A DNA stretch of 64,000 nt from Roseovarius amoyensis (GCF_003260265.1 NZ_QITQ01000014.1:21506-85505); one strand, 5' to 3'; positions 47,178 through 56,530 are shown, counted from the stretch's first letter. Made by a program: numbers and translations. Notes: generated from the sequence alone by a model not told the origin.

Positions 47178-47317
47178 TTGGTACTCTCCTGGTCCGTGCC
47201 GCGGGCGCGGTGCCTTTGTCCGGCTTGGCATTGCCCGCAGGCGTCTTTATGCATCGCAGAAGCCGCCGGTTCTAGCCCTGGTGTGTGTTAATCAACGGAA
47301 ACGCAGCGTCAGAGATC

Positions 47318-48262
47318 ATGAGCGCCGACACAGTCATGCTTGCCGCCGATCAGGCCGGATGCGACCGCGCCGCGGAAATCCTGCGCGCCGGCGGGCTGGT
47401 GGCGTTCCCGACCGAGACCGTCTATGGGCTGGGCGCCGATGCGTGCAGCGACCATGCCGTCGCGCGTATCTTCGAGGCCAAGGACAGACCCCGTTTCAAC
47501 CCGCTGATCGCCCATGTCGAAGGGGCGGAAATGGCCGCGCGCCTTGTGCGCTGGACGGACACGGCCGACGCCCTTGCCGGGGCGTTCTGGCCCGGGCCGC
47601 TGACACTGGTGCTGCCGCTGGCCGAGGGGGCGGGCGTGTCGTCGCTGGTCACTGCCGGGCTTTCGTCGCTGGCGGTGCGGGCGCCGGCGCACCCGGTGGC
47701 GCAGGCGGTGCTGGGGGCCTTTGGCGGGCCGGTGGCGGCGCCTTCGGCCAACCGCTCGGGCCGGATCAGTCCGACCACGGCAGCGCATGTGCGCGCAGGG
47801 TTGTGGGGGCGGATCGAGGCCATCGTGGATGGCGGCGCCTGCGGGGTCGGCGTCGAATCGACCATCATCGATCTGACTGACAGGCCCACGCTGCTGCGCC
47901 CCGGCGGCCTGCCGGCAGAGGCGATAGATGCCGCGCTGGGCCAGCCGCTGGCGCGCCATCGGTCGGACGGGACGCTGACCGCGCCGGGGCAGATGCAATC
48001 GCATTATGCCCCCGGTGCTGCGGTGCGGCTGAATGCTAGCGCGCCGCGCCCGGGCGAGGTGATGCTGGGTTTCGGGCGGGTAGACTGCGATCTGAACCTG
48101 TCGCCCTCGGGCGATCTGACAGAGGCCGCGGCCAACCTGTTTTCCCACCTTCACAGCCTCGACGCGACTGGCCGACAGATTGCCGTGTCGCCTATCCCGG
48201 AAACCGGCCTTGGCCGCGCGATCAACGACCGGCTGAGGCGGGCCGCGGCGCCACGAGGCTAG
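47318..48262 (+). CDS. Threonylcarbamoyl-AMP synthase, Sua5 type
   Basis: Makes L-threonylcarbamoyl-AMP for the t6A37 modification of ANN-decoding tRNAs. From ATG 47318 it has 314 residues: a YrdC domain (about 10-200; FPTETVYGLGADA, KDRPRFNPLI, SANRSGRISPT) followed by a Sua5 C-terminal domain after PGQMQSHYAPGA. The longer GTG start at 47285 is possible but adds nothing conserved. It is divergent from the acyl-CoA dehydrogenase. Confidence 0.94.
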   Translation: MSADTVMLAADQAGCDRAAEILRAGGLVAFPTETVYGLGADACSDHAVARIFEAKDRPRFNPLIAHVEGAEMAARLVRWTDTADALAGAFWPGPLTLVLPLAEGAGVSSLVTAGLSSLAVRAPAHPVAQAVLGAFGGPVAAPSANRSGRISPTTAAHVRAGLWGRIEAIVDGGACGVGVESTIIDLTDRPTLLRPGGLPAEAIDAALGQPLARHRSDGTLTAPGQMQSHYAPGAAVRLNASAPRPGEVMLGFGRVDCDLNLSPSGDLTEAAANLFSHLHSLDATGRQIAVSPIPETGLGRAINDRLRRAAAPRG

Positions 48263-48372
48263 GCCGCACCGGCTCCCTAGCCAGAACCTTGCGGATCAGC
48301 GGTGTGAGGCCCCGGTTCGGGCCCGGGGCGGAAAAGGTCATGATGTCCGCAGTTGAACGGGGCGACGCGCCG

Positions 48373-48921
48373 TCACTTGCAGCGTTTTTCGGCCTCTTCC
48401 ACGGCGGCGGTAAAGCCCAGCAGCGAAAACGTGTCCTTGGTCTGGGTCCCGCGCGACGATCGCGCCGTCAGCACCGCTTCGGTGCCGCGCTTCATCGCCG
48501 CGATGATCTTGGAGTCATCGGCGGTGCTGGCGGGCCAGGCCCATTCGCCCTCGGTAAACAGCTCGAACGTTTCGTCGCCGACTTCCGCCTCGACTGTCGA
48601 CCCGTCCGCAAAGGGATAGCCGCCGGTAAAGGTGATCTGTCCCGCAACCTCGGCATCGGGGCGATAGAACGCCATCAGCAGGATGTCACCGCGCCGCACG
48701 GCGACGACCCGCCCGTCACGGGTGTTGACGGTTTCGGTGGGCGATGAGACCGCCCAGCATTCGCGCGGGTCGCTATCCTCGAAAACGCTCCAGGCGGTTT
48801 GCGTGGCAACCTGATTGGTGCTTTCGTCCTGCGCCCGGGCAATCGTTCCGGTTGCGGTGATCGCCAGAATGGCGCCCAGAATCATGCGCCGCGTGGCCGA
48901 ACGTGCAATCGGTGATCCCAT
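48373..48921 (-). CDS. Invasion-associated locus B (IalB) family protein
   Basis: 182 residues from ATG 48921, with a signal peptide (about 10-31, ending ARA-Q) and an IalB-like beta-rich domain (AWSVFEDSDPRECWAV, with a conserved Cys, and a C-terminal Cys in EEAEKRC). The two cysteines probably form a disulfide. The family is widespread in free-living alphaproteobacteria, and its function there is unknown. A longer frame up to 49047 lacks signal-peptide character. Confidence 0.82.
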   Translation of the reverse strand: MGSPIARSATRRMILGAILAITATGTIARAQDESTNQVATQTAWSVFEDSDPRECWAVSSPTETVNTRDGRVVAVRRGDILLMAFYRPDAEVAGQITFTGGYPFADGSTVEAEVGDETFELFTEGEWAWPASTADDSKIIAAMKRGTEAVLTARSSRGTQTKDTFSLLGFTAAVEEAEKRCK

Positions 48922-49113
48922 ATCTAGAGCCTCCAAGCCGTATTCTGCCTCAATAATCACCTGCCGGCGGCAGCGTTCTGACAACGCTCTTGCACGCCAG
49001 AGGGTTTCCCTCGACATTGCAACAATAGCCTGAAAGAGGCGAGACATGAAAGGATCAATCGGCGGGTTTTCGCGCCCAAGCCGTTGATTTCAGAACCCGG
49101 AATAGGCCCGACC

Positions 49114-50109
49114 ATGACCGTCCCTGCCCTGTTGACCGAGATATGGCGCGGCCCCCTGGCCGAAAGCCGGCACCACGGCCATGCCGTCATCTGCGATGCA
49201 GGGGGCGATATCGTGTCTGCCTGGGGCAATCCGCGCGAACAGGTCTATCCGCGCAGTTCGGCCAAGATGATCCAGGCGCTGCCGCTGGTGGAAAGCGGTG
49301 CCGCGGATGCCTGCGGGCTGACGACCGAGCAACTGGCGCTGTCCTGCGCATCCCATAACGGCGCCGAGATCCACACCAGCCGCGTGCGCGACTGGCTGGC
49401 CGGGCTGGGGTTGGGCGAGGGCGATTTGCGCTGTGGCACACAGGTGCCTGATGACGAAGAGGCACGCAACGCCCTGATCCGCGCCTACGAAGAGCCCTGC
49501 CAGCTGCACAACAACTGTTCAGGCAAACATGCGGGCTTTCTGACGCTGGCGAGGCATCTGGCGGCGGGGCCTGAATACATCGACCCCGACCACCCGGTGC
49601 AAAAGGCCGTGCTGGCAGCGTTCCAAGAGGTGACGGGCGAGGAAAGCCCTGGCTATGGCATCGACGGCTGTTCGGCGCCCAATTTCATCACCACGGTTCA
49701 CGGCATGGCGCGCGCGATGGCCGCCTATGCCGACGCGCGCGAGGGCGCGGATGCACGCCAGACGGCGATGATGCAGCTGCGAGAGGCGATGATGGCCCAT
49801 CCCGCGCTGGTCGCGGGTGAGGGGCGCGCCTGCACCGAGTTGATGCGCGCCTGCTCTGAGCCCGTAGCGCTAAAGACCGGGGCAGAGGGATTCTTTGTCG
49901 CCATCCTGCCCGAGCGCGGCCTTGGTATCGCGCTCAAGGTTGCCGACGGTGCCACGCGCGCGGCGGAATGCACCATTGCAGCGCTGCTGGTGCGGCTGGG
50001 GGCGCTGGATACCGATCACCCGGCGACGCGACGCTTTTACAACGCGCCCGTCCTGTCGCGCCGCGGGATTGAGGCGGGCCGAATCGCCCCAGCCGGCGGG
50101 CTTGCCTGA
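49114..50109 (+). CDS. L-asparaginase, Rhizobium etli type
   Basis: 331 residues from ATG 49114. It belongs to the structurally separate asparaginase class typified by Rhizobium etli, not the E. coli AnsA/AnsB family. The catalytic serines and Lys lie in YPRSSAKMIQAL near residue 48; further family motifs are CASHNGAEIH, NNCSGKHAGFL and GYGIDGCSAPN, the last two with conserved Cys. It hydrolyses asparagine to aspartate and ammonia. No signal peptide is present. Confidence 0.92.
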   Translation: MTVPALLTEIWRGPLAESRHHGHAVICDAGGDIVSAWGNPREQVYPRSSAKMIQALPLVESGAADACGLTTEQLALSCASHNGAEIHTSRVRDWLAGLGLGEGDLRCGTQVPDDEEARNALIRAYEEPCQLHNNCSGKHAGFLTLARHLAAGPEYIDPDHPVQKAVLAAFQEVTGEESPGYGIDGCSAPNFITTVHGMARAMAAYADAREGADARQTAMMQLREAMMAHPALVAGEGRACTELMRACSEPVALKTGAEGFFVAILPERGLGIALKVADGATRAAECTIAALLVRLGALDTDHPATRRFYNAPVLSRRGIEAGRIAPAGGLA

Positions 50110-50380
50110 CCGGTTCGGCGGCAATCCGCCACGGCCGGGCGCGGCCCTGACCTGACGTGTTTCCGCGCAAACCGGGGTTGCGCCTGTGCGGGTTCCCGCC
50201 ACCTGAACGCGCACCGGTTTGACGCGGCGGAGCCCCGCTTATGCCAAAGGCCGGTTTGGGCTCTTTCCCGCGCTTTTTCACGCTTTTCGGACGGATCAAA
50301 AGACATCGCGCCGGCCCGCCCTCATCTTGTGTGACGAGAGCACATCGCTTTCGCAACAAACGACAAGAGGAGTGAATTTC
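50110..50380. other. Gap between asparaginase and the EF-hand gene
   Basis: 271 bp with no credible gene. It probably contains the promoter of the EF-hand gene, whose SD (AGAGGAG) is clear at 50366-50372. No riboswitch or terminator was recognised. Confidence 0.4.
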
Positions 50381-50629
50381 ATGTTCAAGAAACTGACCGC
50401 AGCAAGCCTTGCGCTGACCTTTGCCATGCCCGCCGCCGTTCTGGCCGCGACGGCGCTGGACGCCGATGGCGACGGCGCCGTGTCGATGGAAGAATTCAGC
50501 GCCGCCATGCCGGACGCCGGCGAGGTGGTCTTTACCGAGGCCGACACCGATGGCGACGGCATGCTGAGCGCCGATGAAGTCGCCGCCGCGCGCGAAATCG
50601 GTGTGCTGCCGCCCGCCTCGGAAGGCTGA
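50381..50629 (+). CDS. Secreted EF-hand calcium-binding protein
   Basis: 82 residues with a signal peptide (about 1-22, ending VLA-A) and two EF-hand loops, DADGDGAVSMEEF and DTDGDGMLSADEV, both with the full D-x-D-x-D-G-x-x-x-x-x-E/D ligand pattern. The mature protein of about 60 residues is little more than one EF-hand pair, so it is likely a periplasmic calcium sensor or buffer. The partner is unknown. A good terminator follows. Confidence 0.88.
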   Translation: MFKKLTAASLALTFAMPAAVLAATALDADGDGAVSMEEFSAAMPDAGEVVFTEADTDGDGMLSADEVAAAREIGVLPPASEG

Positions 50630-50705
50630 ACCCCCTTCCGGGCCGCAGGCGGTCAGGTCAGCGGGGTTCCCCAAGCCCGAACGCAGACCGTCCCCATGGC
50701 CCGGA

Positions 50706-50745
50706 AGCCGCTGCGAACCGCCCCCCAAGCGGTTCGCGGCTTTTT
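50706..50745 (+). terminator. Rho-independent terminator after the EF-hand gene
   Basis: GCGAACCGC (50713-50721) pairs with GCGGTTCGC (50729-50737), extended by AGCC/GGCT with a small bulge, then TTTTTC. It also lies 18 bases beyond the thiQ stop on the other strand. Confidence 0.8.
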
Positions 50746-50762
50746 CTTGCGTGGCGCCTGTC

Positions 50763-51461
50763 TCAGCCCTGGCCGAGATAGGCGCGCAGCGCCGCCGGCG
50801 GGTTGGCGAACAGATCGGCGGTTTTTACCGGCGGTTGGGCGCGGCCGTCGCTGACGAAGATCACCTCGTCGGCGACGCTGCGGGCGTCTTCGGGTGCGTG
50901 GCTGACCATCAGCACCGTGGCGCCGCTTTCGCGCGCCAGCTCGGCTACCAGCGCCAGCATCTCGGCCTTGAGCGCAGGGCCGAGCGCGGCAAAAGGTTCG
51001 TCCAGGGCCAGGATGTCGCGCCGCTGCACCATCAGCCGCGCCAGCGCCACCCGCGCCCGTTGCCCGCCCGACAGCGCGGCGGGTTTGCGCCCCCCCATCC
51101 CGGCCAGCCCGACTCGCGTCAGCGCGGCCTCGACCGTCTGCCATTCTGCGGGCGTCAGCCGCAGGTTGGGGCGCAACCCCAGCGCCACGTTGCGCGCCGC
51201 CGTGAGGTGGGGAAACAGGTTGCCATCCTGGAACAGCATCGCCACCGGCCGCGCGCCGGGGTCGAGCGCGGTGATCTCTGGCCCCCGCCAGCTGATCGTG
51301 CCCCGGATCACCGGCTGAAAGCCGGCGATGGCCTCCAGCAGCGTGGTCTTGCCCTCGCCCGAGGGGCCAAGCACGGCAATGATGCGGCCACGCTCGACCG
51401 TAAAATCGGCGGCAAGGCGAAAGCCGCCATTGTCGATGACACAGTTCTCAAGCTTCAGCAT
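50763..51461 (-). CDS. thiQ: Thiamine ABC transporter ATP-binding protein ThiQ
   Basis: A 232-residue ABC ATPase. Walker A is GPSGEGKTT at 32-40, the signature is LSGGQRARVALAR near 130, Walker B is ILALDEPFAALGP and the H-loop is VSHAPED. It powers import of thiamine or thiamine pyrophosphate with ThiP and ThiB. It overlaps thiP by 14 bp. Confidence 0.93.
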   Translation of the reverse strand: MLKLENCVIDNGGFRLAADFTVERGRIIAVLGPSGEGKTTLLEAIAGFQPVIRGTISWRGPEITALDPGARPVAMLFQDGNLFPHLTAARNVALGLRPNLRLTPAEWQTVEAALTRVGLAGMGGRKPAALSGGQRARVALARLMVQRRDILALDEPFAALGPALKAEMLALVAELARESGATVLMVSHAPEDARSVADEVIFVSDGRAQPPVKTADLFANPPAALRAYLGQG

Positions 51462-53004
51462 GCCAGCGCCCGCCCCTGTCCAATACCCAGAAACAGCCCA
51501 CCGAAAGCACCAGCAGCAACAGCGCCCCGCCTGCCGCCGCGTCCATCCGGTAGGCCCCCATCAGCCGGTAGATTTCCAACGGCAGGGTTGCCGTCTCGGC
51601 CCCGGCGAACAGCGCGATCACGCCCAGGTCGCCCATCGACAGCGCCATCGCCAGCCCGGCGGCAAAACTGATCTGCGCCCGCATGGCCGGCAGGAACACC
51701 AGCCGCAAGAACGCCCAGCGCCCCATGCCCAGCGACAGCGCCAGCCGGCCGTGGCGTTCTACCACCTCGCGCGCGCGGGGCACGAGGATGCGCAGGGCAA
51801 AGGGCAGCGCCATCACCGCGTTGACCAGCGCCGTGACCGGCAGCGCCATCGCGGCGGGGTCGGCAAAGGGGCGCAGCAGGATGAACAGCCCGGTGCCAAT
51901 CACCAGCGGCGAGGCGGCAAGGCCCAGCATCCCCGCCACCTCGATCAGCCCGTGCCGGCCAAGTGCCACGGCCCCGGCCATCGGCAGCGCGATCATCAGC
52001 GACAGCACCATGCTGACCCCGGCCACCGCCAGCGACACCGCCGCCGCCCGCCAAACCAGTTGCGGCAGCCCCGGCAGATGCGCCAACCCCGAGGTGGCGA
52101 TTGCCGCCAGCGGCAGGATCAGAAAGGCGGCCGCCAGCCCGATCCAGGCCGCGTCGATGGCCCTTGCCGTTGCGCTGCGCCCGTCCCAGCGCTGCAACGG
52201 GCGGTCCATCCCGCCGTCAAAGCCGGTGCCGCGCGCCAGCCTCAGCGCCACCATCGCGGCCGTCGCCGTCAGCGCGATCTGCATCCCCGATAACAACGCC
52301 GCGCGGCCAAGGTTGAACTCGAAGCGGAAGGATTGATAGATCGCCAGCTCGATGGTGGTGGCGCGCGGCCCCCCGCCCAGCGTCAGCGCCACGGCAAAGC
52401 TGGACAGGCAGATGGCAAAAACCACCGCCAGCGCCCCCGGCACCACCTGCCGCAGCATCGGCGCCTCGATAAGGCGGAACATTGCCCAGGGGCCGAAACG
52501 CAGCTGCGCCGCCAGGCGGAACCGTTCGGCGGGCACCTCCTGCCAGCCCTGCAGGATCAGCCGCGTGGCCAACGGCAGGTTCAGAAAGACATGCGCCAGA
52601 ACCACCCCGTGCAGACCGTAGATGCGCACCGGCGGCAGGCCCCAAAGGCCCAACAGGTCGCTGATCCAGCCGCCCCGGCCAAAGACCTGCAACAGCCCCA
52701 GCACCGCCACGATCACCGGCAGGATAAAGGGCACGCCCAATAGCGCGATCAACGCCCGCCGCCCGGCAAAACGCAGGCGCGCCAGCGCGCGGGCGACGAA
52801 CACCGCCAACCCGACGCTGAGCAGGGCCGACAGCCCCGCCTGCACAACGGTGAATCGCAGCGCCGCCCAGTCGGCCACGGTCAGCCCGACGCCGGCCTCG
52901 GCCCGCCAGGCGACGGTGGCCAGCGTGCCCAGGATCAGCGCGGCAAGAAACCCTGCCGCGCCGATCCCCGGCGCGGCCGTCAGTGGCTGAGCGCGGCGCG
53001 CCAC
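51448..53004 (-). CDS. thiP: Thiamine ABC transporter permease ThiP
   Basis: A 518-residue inner-membrane permease with about 12 helices arranged as two fused permease halves, each with an EAA-like loop (GWQEVPAERFRLAAQL near 180; the second near 425). The fused layout is typical of ThiP. It overlaps the thiB stop by 25 bp and thiQ by 14 bp, so the three genes are translated as one unit. Confidence 0.93.
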   Translation of the reverse strand: MARRAQPLTAAPGIGAAGFLAALILGTLATVAWRAEAGVGLTVADWAALRFTVVQAGLSALLSVGLAVFVARALARLRFAGRRALIALLGVPFILPVIVAVLGLLQVFGRGGWISDLLGLWGLPPVRIYGLHGVVLAHVFLNLPLATRLILQGWQEVPAERFRLAAQLRFGPWAMFRLIEAPMLRQVVPGALAVVFAICLSSFAVALTLGGGPRATTIELAIYQSFRFEFNLGRAALLSGMQIALTATAAMVALRLARGTGFDGGMDRPLQRWDGRSATARAIDAAWIGLAAAFLILPLAAIATSGLAHLPGLPQLVWRAAAVSLAVAGVSMVLSLMIALPMAGAVALGRHGLIEVAGMLGLAASPLVIGTGLFILLRPFADPAAMALPVTALVNAVMALPFALRILVPRAREVVERHGRLALSLGMGRWAFLRLVFLPAMRAQISFAAGLAMALSMGDLGVIALFAGAETATLPLEIYRLMGAYRMDAAAGGALLLLVLSVGCFWVLDRGGRWHAEA

Positions 53005-53957
53005 TCTGCCAATGCCTGATCCCGCAATGCCGCCGCCTCTTCGGACGTCAGCAACAGGGATTTGCCGAGTTTTGCCAGCGTGTCGAAACCGTCGGGCAAC
53101 CCGCCCTCGGGCATCACCGCCGGGTACATCCAGTTGGTGGTCGGAATGATCGCCTGAAAGCGGTCCGAGATCATGAAGCGCAGGAACGCATCCGCCAGTT
53201 CGGGCTGGTCGGTGGTGGCCAGCTTGGCGGCCACCTCGATCTGCAGGTAATGCCCTTCGTCGAATACCGCCGTGGTCTTGCTGTCATCCGCTTCGGCGAT
53301 CAGGTGATAGGCCGGCGAGGTGGTGTAGGACAGCACCATGTCGGCCTCGCCTTCAAGGAACAGGCCATAGGCCTCTGACCAGCCCTTGGTGACCGTGACG
53401 ATGTTGTCGGCCAGCCCTTCCCAGATCGCGGGGGCGTCATCGCCATAGGCGGCCCTGACCCACATCAGCAGGCCCAGACCGGGGGTGGACGACCGTGGAT
53501 CCTGGATCAGGATCGTGGCGTCGCTGTCTGCGAGTGCCTTCAGGCTGGTGGGCGCGTCGAACGTCTTGTCATGGACAAAGGCGAACCAGCCCCAGTCATA
53601 GGGCAGGAAAACCGGATCGTCCCACGCCACCGGCAGATCCAGATCGGCGGTCACGCCATGCGGGACAAAAAGCCCGGTTTCGCCCGCCGCGGCGGTGAGG
53701 TTGTTGTCGAGCCCCAGCACCACGTCGGCATTGGTGTGTTCGCCCTCCAGCCGCACGCGGGCCAGCAGGGCGGCGCCGTCCTCGACCCCCACCAGTTTCA
53801 GGTCGCAGCCGCATTCCTCTTCAAAGGCGGCCTCTACCTGCGGGCCGGGGCCCCATTCGGCGACAAAGCTGTCGTAGGTGTAAACGGTCAACTCCGGTGC
53901 CTGGCCAAAGGCGGCCGTGGCACCGAAAATTCCCGCTGCAAATGCAAGATGTTTCAT
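52980..53957 (-). CDS. thiB: Thiamine-binding periplasmic protein ThiB
   Basis: 325 residues from ATG 53957 (ACGGAGGA just upstream). A signal peptide covers about 1-19. The mature protein begins with ELTVYTYDSFVAEWGPGP, the ThiB start pattern, and includes the ligand-contact region DWGWFAFVHD near 145 and TTNWMYPA near 280. It delivers thiamine species to ThiP/ThiQ. A TPP riboswitch lies in its leader. Confidence 0.95.
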   Translation of the reverse strand: MKHLAFAAGIFGATAAFGQAPELTVYTYDSFVAEWGPGPQVEAAFEEECGCDLKLVGVEDGAALLARVRLEGEHTNADVVLGLDNNLTAAAGETGLFVPHGVTADLDLPVAWDDPVFLPYDWGWFAFVHDKTFDAPTSLKALADSDATILIQDPRSSTPGLGLLMWVRAAYGDDAPAIWEGLADNIVTVTKGWSEAYGLFLEGEADMVLSYTTSPAYHLIAEADDSKTTAVFDEGHYLQIEVAAKLATTDQPELADAFLRFMISDRFQAIIPTTNWMYPAVMPEGGLPDGFDTLAKLGKSLLLTSEEAAALRDQALAEWRAALSH

Positions 53958-54003
53958 ACATCCTCCGTTGCGGCGCGAGGGCAAAGGTTGGATGACTATC
54001 CGG

Positions 54004-54096
54004 GCCTTCCCTCCGCCGGTTCTAACCGGTTCAGGTTCAACGGGTTCGCTTGCGCATCTCAGTCCCGGATCATGGATCCGGGACACCCCGAGGTAG
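54004..54096 (-). promoter_or_regulatory. TPP riboswitch (thi box)
   Basis: On the minus strand the conserved blocks appear in order: CGGGGTGTCCC, GGGACTGAGATGCG, ACCCGTTGAACCTGAACCGG, TTAGAACCGGCGGAGGGAA. This is the TPP aptamer core (CUGAGA and ACCUGA motifs plus the P1 closing GGGA). It lies 47 nt upstream of the thiB ATG with no terminator between, so control is probably at translation initiation or by Rho. Binding of TPP should shut off thiBPQ. Confidence 0.95.
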
Positions 54097-54153
54097 GGCG
54101 GACACTAGGAGGCACGGACAGGGAAGACAAGCACGCCGTGGCGCGGCGTGGGG

Positions 54154-55023
54154 TCACGCCACGAAGTCGTCGCGCCGGTAGCCTTGCAGGAACAGAAGGG
54201 CGGTCAGATCGCCGTGGTTGATGCGGATGTCGCATTCGGCGGCCACGGCGGGCTTGGCGTGCAGGGCGACGCCGGTACCGGCGCGGCCCAGCATGCCCAG
54301 ATCGTTGGCGCCGTCGCCCACGGCGATCGCGTCAGCGGGGGCGATGCCGCGGCGGGCGGCGACCTCGATCAGCGTGGCGACCTTGGCGTCGCGTCCCAGG
54401 ATCGGGCGGGCGACATCGCCGGTCAGCCGGCCGTTTTCGGCCAGCAGCGTGTTGGCGCGGTTCTCGTCAAAGCCCAGATCGGCCGCCACGCGGGCGGTGA
54501 ATGCGGTGAACCCGCCCGAGACCAGCACCGTGTAGGCGCCGTTCGCCTTCATCGTCGCCACCAGTTCGCGCCCGCCGGGGGCGAGCGTGATGCGCGTATC
54601 CAGCACCTTGGCGATCACCGATTCGGGCAGGTCCTTGAGCAGGGCCACCCGTTCCAGCAGCGCACCCTCGAAATCCAGCTCGCCGTTCATGGCCCGGGCG
54701 GTGATGTCGCGCACATGGGCGCCGACACCGGCCTCTTCGGCCAGCTCGTCGATGCATTCCTGCCCGATCATGGTGCTGTCCATGTCCGCCAGCAGCAGGG
54801 CCTTGCGCCTGCCCGCGCTGGGCTGCACCGCAAGGTCGGTCTTCAGTGCCTGAAGGTCGTCCCAAACCTGCCACAGGTTCTCGGGCATCGCCGGCATTTC
54901 GAACTCGGCCGCCTCGTCGGGCGAAAGCCAGTCCGCCGCACCGCCGCCCCAGGCGTTGCGCAGGTTTTCGACAAGGGCAGGCTCCAGCGCGCCGGGGCGG
55001 GCGATCAGCGTGGCGGTGTACAT
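54154..55023 (-). CDS. serB: Phosphoserine phosphatase SerB
   Basis: Last step of serine synthesis, 289 residues. HAD motif I is ADMDST (D80 nucleophile, D82), motif II is LVSGGFTAF, and motifs III/IV are the Lys in LGRDAKVATL and the Asp pair in GDGANDLGM. An N-terminal ACT-like region of about 70 residues precedes the catalytic domain. It is divergent from serC-serA, so all three phosphorylated-pathway genes are together. Confidence 0.96.
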   Translation of the reverse strand: MYTATLIARPGALEPALVENLRNAWGGGAADWLSPDEAAEFEMPAMPENLWQVWDDLQALKTDLAVQPSAGRRKALLLADMDSTMIGQECIDELAEEAGVGAHVRDITARAMNGELDFEGALLERVALLKDLPESVIAKVLDTRITLAPGGRELVATMKANGAYTVLVSGGFTAFTARVAADLGFDENRANTLLAENGRLTGDVARPILGRDAKVATLIEVAARRGIAPADAIAVGDGANDLGMLGRAGTGVALHAKPAVAAECDIRINHGDLTALLFLQGYRRDDFVA

Positions 55024-55224
55024 GGGGTCGGCATCTCCTTTTGGCGCCCCCTATAAGCACAGATCGCGCGGGTGGTGAACAGGCTGACGGGCATGCGGTG
55101 GCGATTCGCATTTCCCGCATGGTGCGACGCTTTGGGCGTTGGAATTTTGCCTATAGGAAACCTGCGTTCCGCTTTGGTGCCGATTTCGCGTGCGTTTTTT
55201 GCACCTGCGGCAAAAGACCTGTTG

Positions 55225-55305
55225 CCGAATGCCCGCGCCCGGCATATCCCCGTCAGTGGGACACCCCTCCCCAACGAGGGGCGAATATCTGTAAGGATAA
55301 CACCG
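55225..55305 (+). promoter_or_regulatory. Probable serC leader RNA
   Basis: Two hairpins lie directly before serC: ATGCC/GGCAT (55229-55233 with 55241-55245) and CCCCTC/GAGGGG (55264-55269 with 55276-55281). The SD of serC (GTAAGGA) is only 10-16 bases after the second stem. A conserved serC leader motif upstream of serC-serA is known in alphaproteobacteria. The location and two-hairpin outline agree, but I could not compare it with a covariance model. Confidence 0.5.
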
Positions 55306-56460
55306 ATGTCTATCGACCAACCGGCAACGCGGCCGGCTAATCCGCGTTTTTCCTCTGGCCCCTGCGCCAAACCCCCCACATTTTCGCTCGACAAGTTCGA
55401 CACCTCTGCCTTGGGCCGCAGCCACCGCGCCGCCATCGGCAAGGCGCGTCTCAAGGCCGCCATTGAGGGCACGCGCGAAATCCTGGGCATTCCCGACGAT
55501 TATCGCATCGGCATCGTGCCCGCCTCTGACACCGGGGCGGTCGAGATGGCAATGTGGAACCTGCTCGGCGCCCGCAAGGTCGAGATGCTGGCCTGGGAAA
55601 GCTTTGGCGCCGGCTGGGTGACCGACGTGGTCAAGCAGCTCAAGCTGGACGCCGAGGTGAAAGAGGCCCCCTATGGCGAGATCGTCGATCTCGCCTCGGT
55701 CGATACCGACAACGATGTCGTCTTTACCTGGAACGGCACCACAAGCGGCGTGCGCGTGCCCAACGGCGACTGGATCAAGCCCGACCGCCAGGGGCTGACG
55801 ATCTGCGATGCCACCTCTGCCGCCTTTGCCCAGCGCCTGCCCTGGGACAAGCTCGATGTGACCACCTTTTCCTGGCAAAAGGTTCTGGGCGGTGAGGCCG
55901 CGCACGGGATGCTGGTGCTGTCGCCCCGCGCGGTGGGGCGGCTGGAAAGCTATACCCCGCCCTGGCCGCTGCCCAAGATTTTCCGCCTGACCAAGGGCGG
56001 CAAGCTGATCGAGGGCATCTTCGAGGGGGCGACGATCAACACCCCGTCGATGCTGGCGGTCGAGGATTACCTGCAGGCGCTCGACTGGGCGCGCTCGGTC
56101 GGCGGGCTGGAAGGAATGCGCGAACGCGCCTATGCCAACCTCGCCGTGGTGCAGGGTTTCGTGGCCGAACACGACTGGATCGCGTTTCTGGCCGCCGACC
56201 CGGCGGTGCGTTCGAACACGTCCGTCTGCCTGACCTTCGCCGATCCGCGCATCACCGATGGCGCCGCCTTTGCCAAGGCCGTGGCCAAGCGGCTGGAGGC
56301 CGAGGGCGTGGCATTCGACATCGGCGCCTACCGCGACGCGCCGCCGGGGCTGCGCATCTGGTGCGGCGCCACGGTCGAGGCGGCGGATGTGGCCGCGCTG
56401 ATGCCCTGGATCGACTGGGCATTCCAGGCCGAGATCGAAGCGATTTCCGAGGCCGCGTGA
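55306..56460 (+). CDS. serC: Phosphoserine aminotransferase SerC
   Basis: A PLP enzyme converting 3-phosphohydroxypyruvate to phosphoserine, 384 residues from ATG 55306. This is the long alphaproteobacterial form. The PLP lysine is K192 in [25 protein letters not shown] near the N-terminus and [14 protein letters not shown] near 240 are family motifs. The frame is open upstream to 55072, but the leader structure and SD support the later start. It is co-directional with serA, separated by a large inverted repeat. Confidence 0.96.
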   Translation: MSIDQPATRPANPRFSSGPCAKPPTFSLDKFDTSALGRSHRAAIGKARLKAAIEGTREILGIPDDYRIGIVPASDTGAVEMAMWNLLGARKVEMLAWESFGAGWVTDVVKQLKLDAEVKEAPYGEIVDLASVDTDNDVVFTWNGTTSGVRVPNGDWIKPDRQGLTICDATSAAFAQRLPWDKLDVTTFSWQKVLGGEAAHGMLVLSPRAVGRLESYTPPWPLPKIFRLTKGGKLIEGIFEGATINTPSMLAVEDYLQALDWARSVGGLEGMRERAYANLAVVQGFVAEHDWIAFLAADPAVRSNTSVCLTFADPRITDGAAFAKAVAKRLEAEGVAFDIGAYRDAPPGLRIWCGATVEAADVAALMPWIDWAFQAEIEAISEAA

Positions 56461-56463
56461 TCC

Positions 56464-56530
56464 GTGCCGGGCTGAAGCCCGGCCTACGGAACCGCGAGAT
56501 TGCTGTGTAGGCCGGGCTTCAGCCCGGCAC
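56464..56530. repeat. Perfect 24-bp nested inverted repeat between serC and serA
   Basis: The arm at 56464-56487 is the exact reverse complement of 56507-56530, with a 19-base spacer. Each arm contains its own palindrome (GCCGGGCT / AGCCCGGC), so the DNA can form one long stem or two small hairpins. This is the form of REP/BIME-type dispersed elements. As RNA it would make a very stable hairpin inside the serC-serA transcript and could reduce serA expression or protect serC mRNA. Confidence 0.9.
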
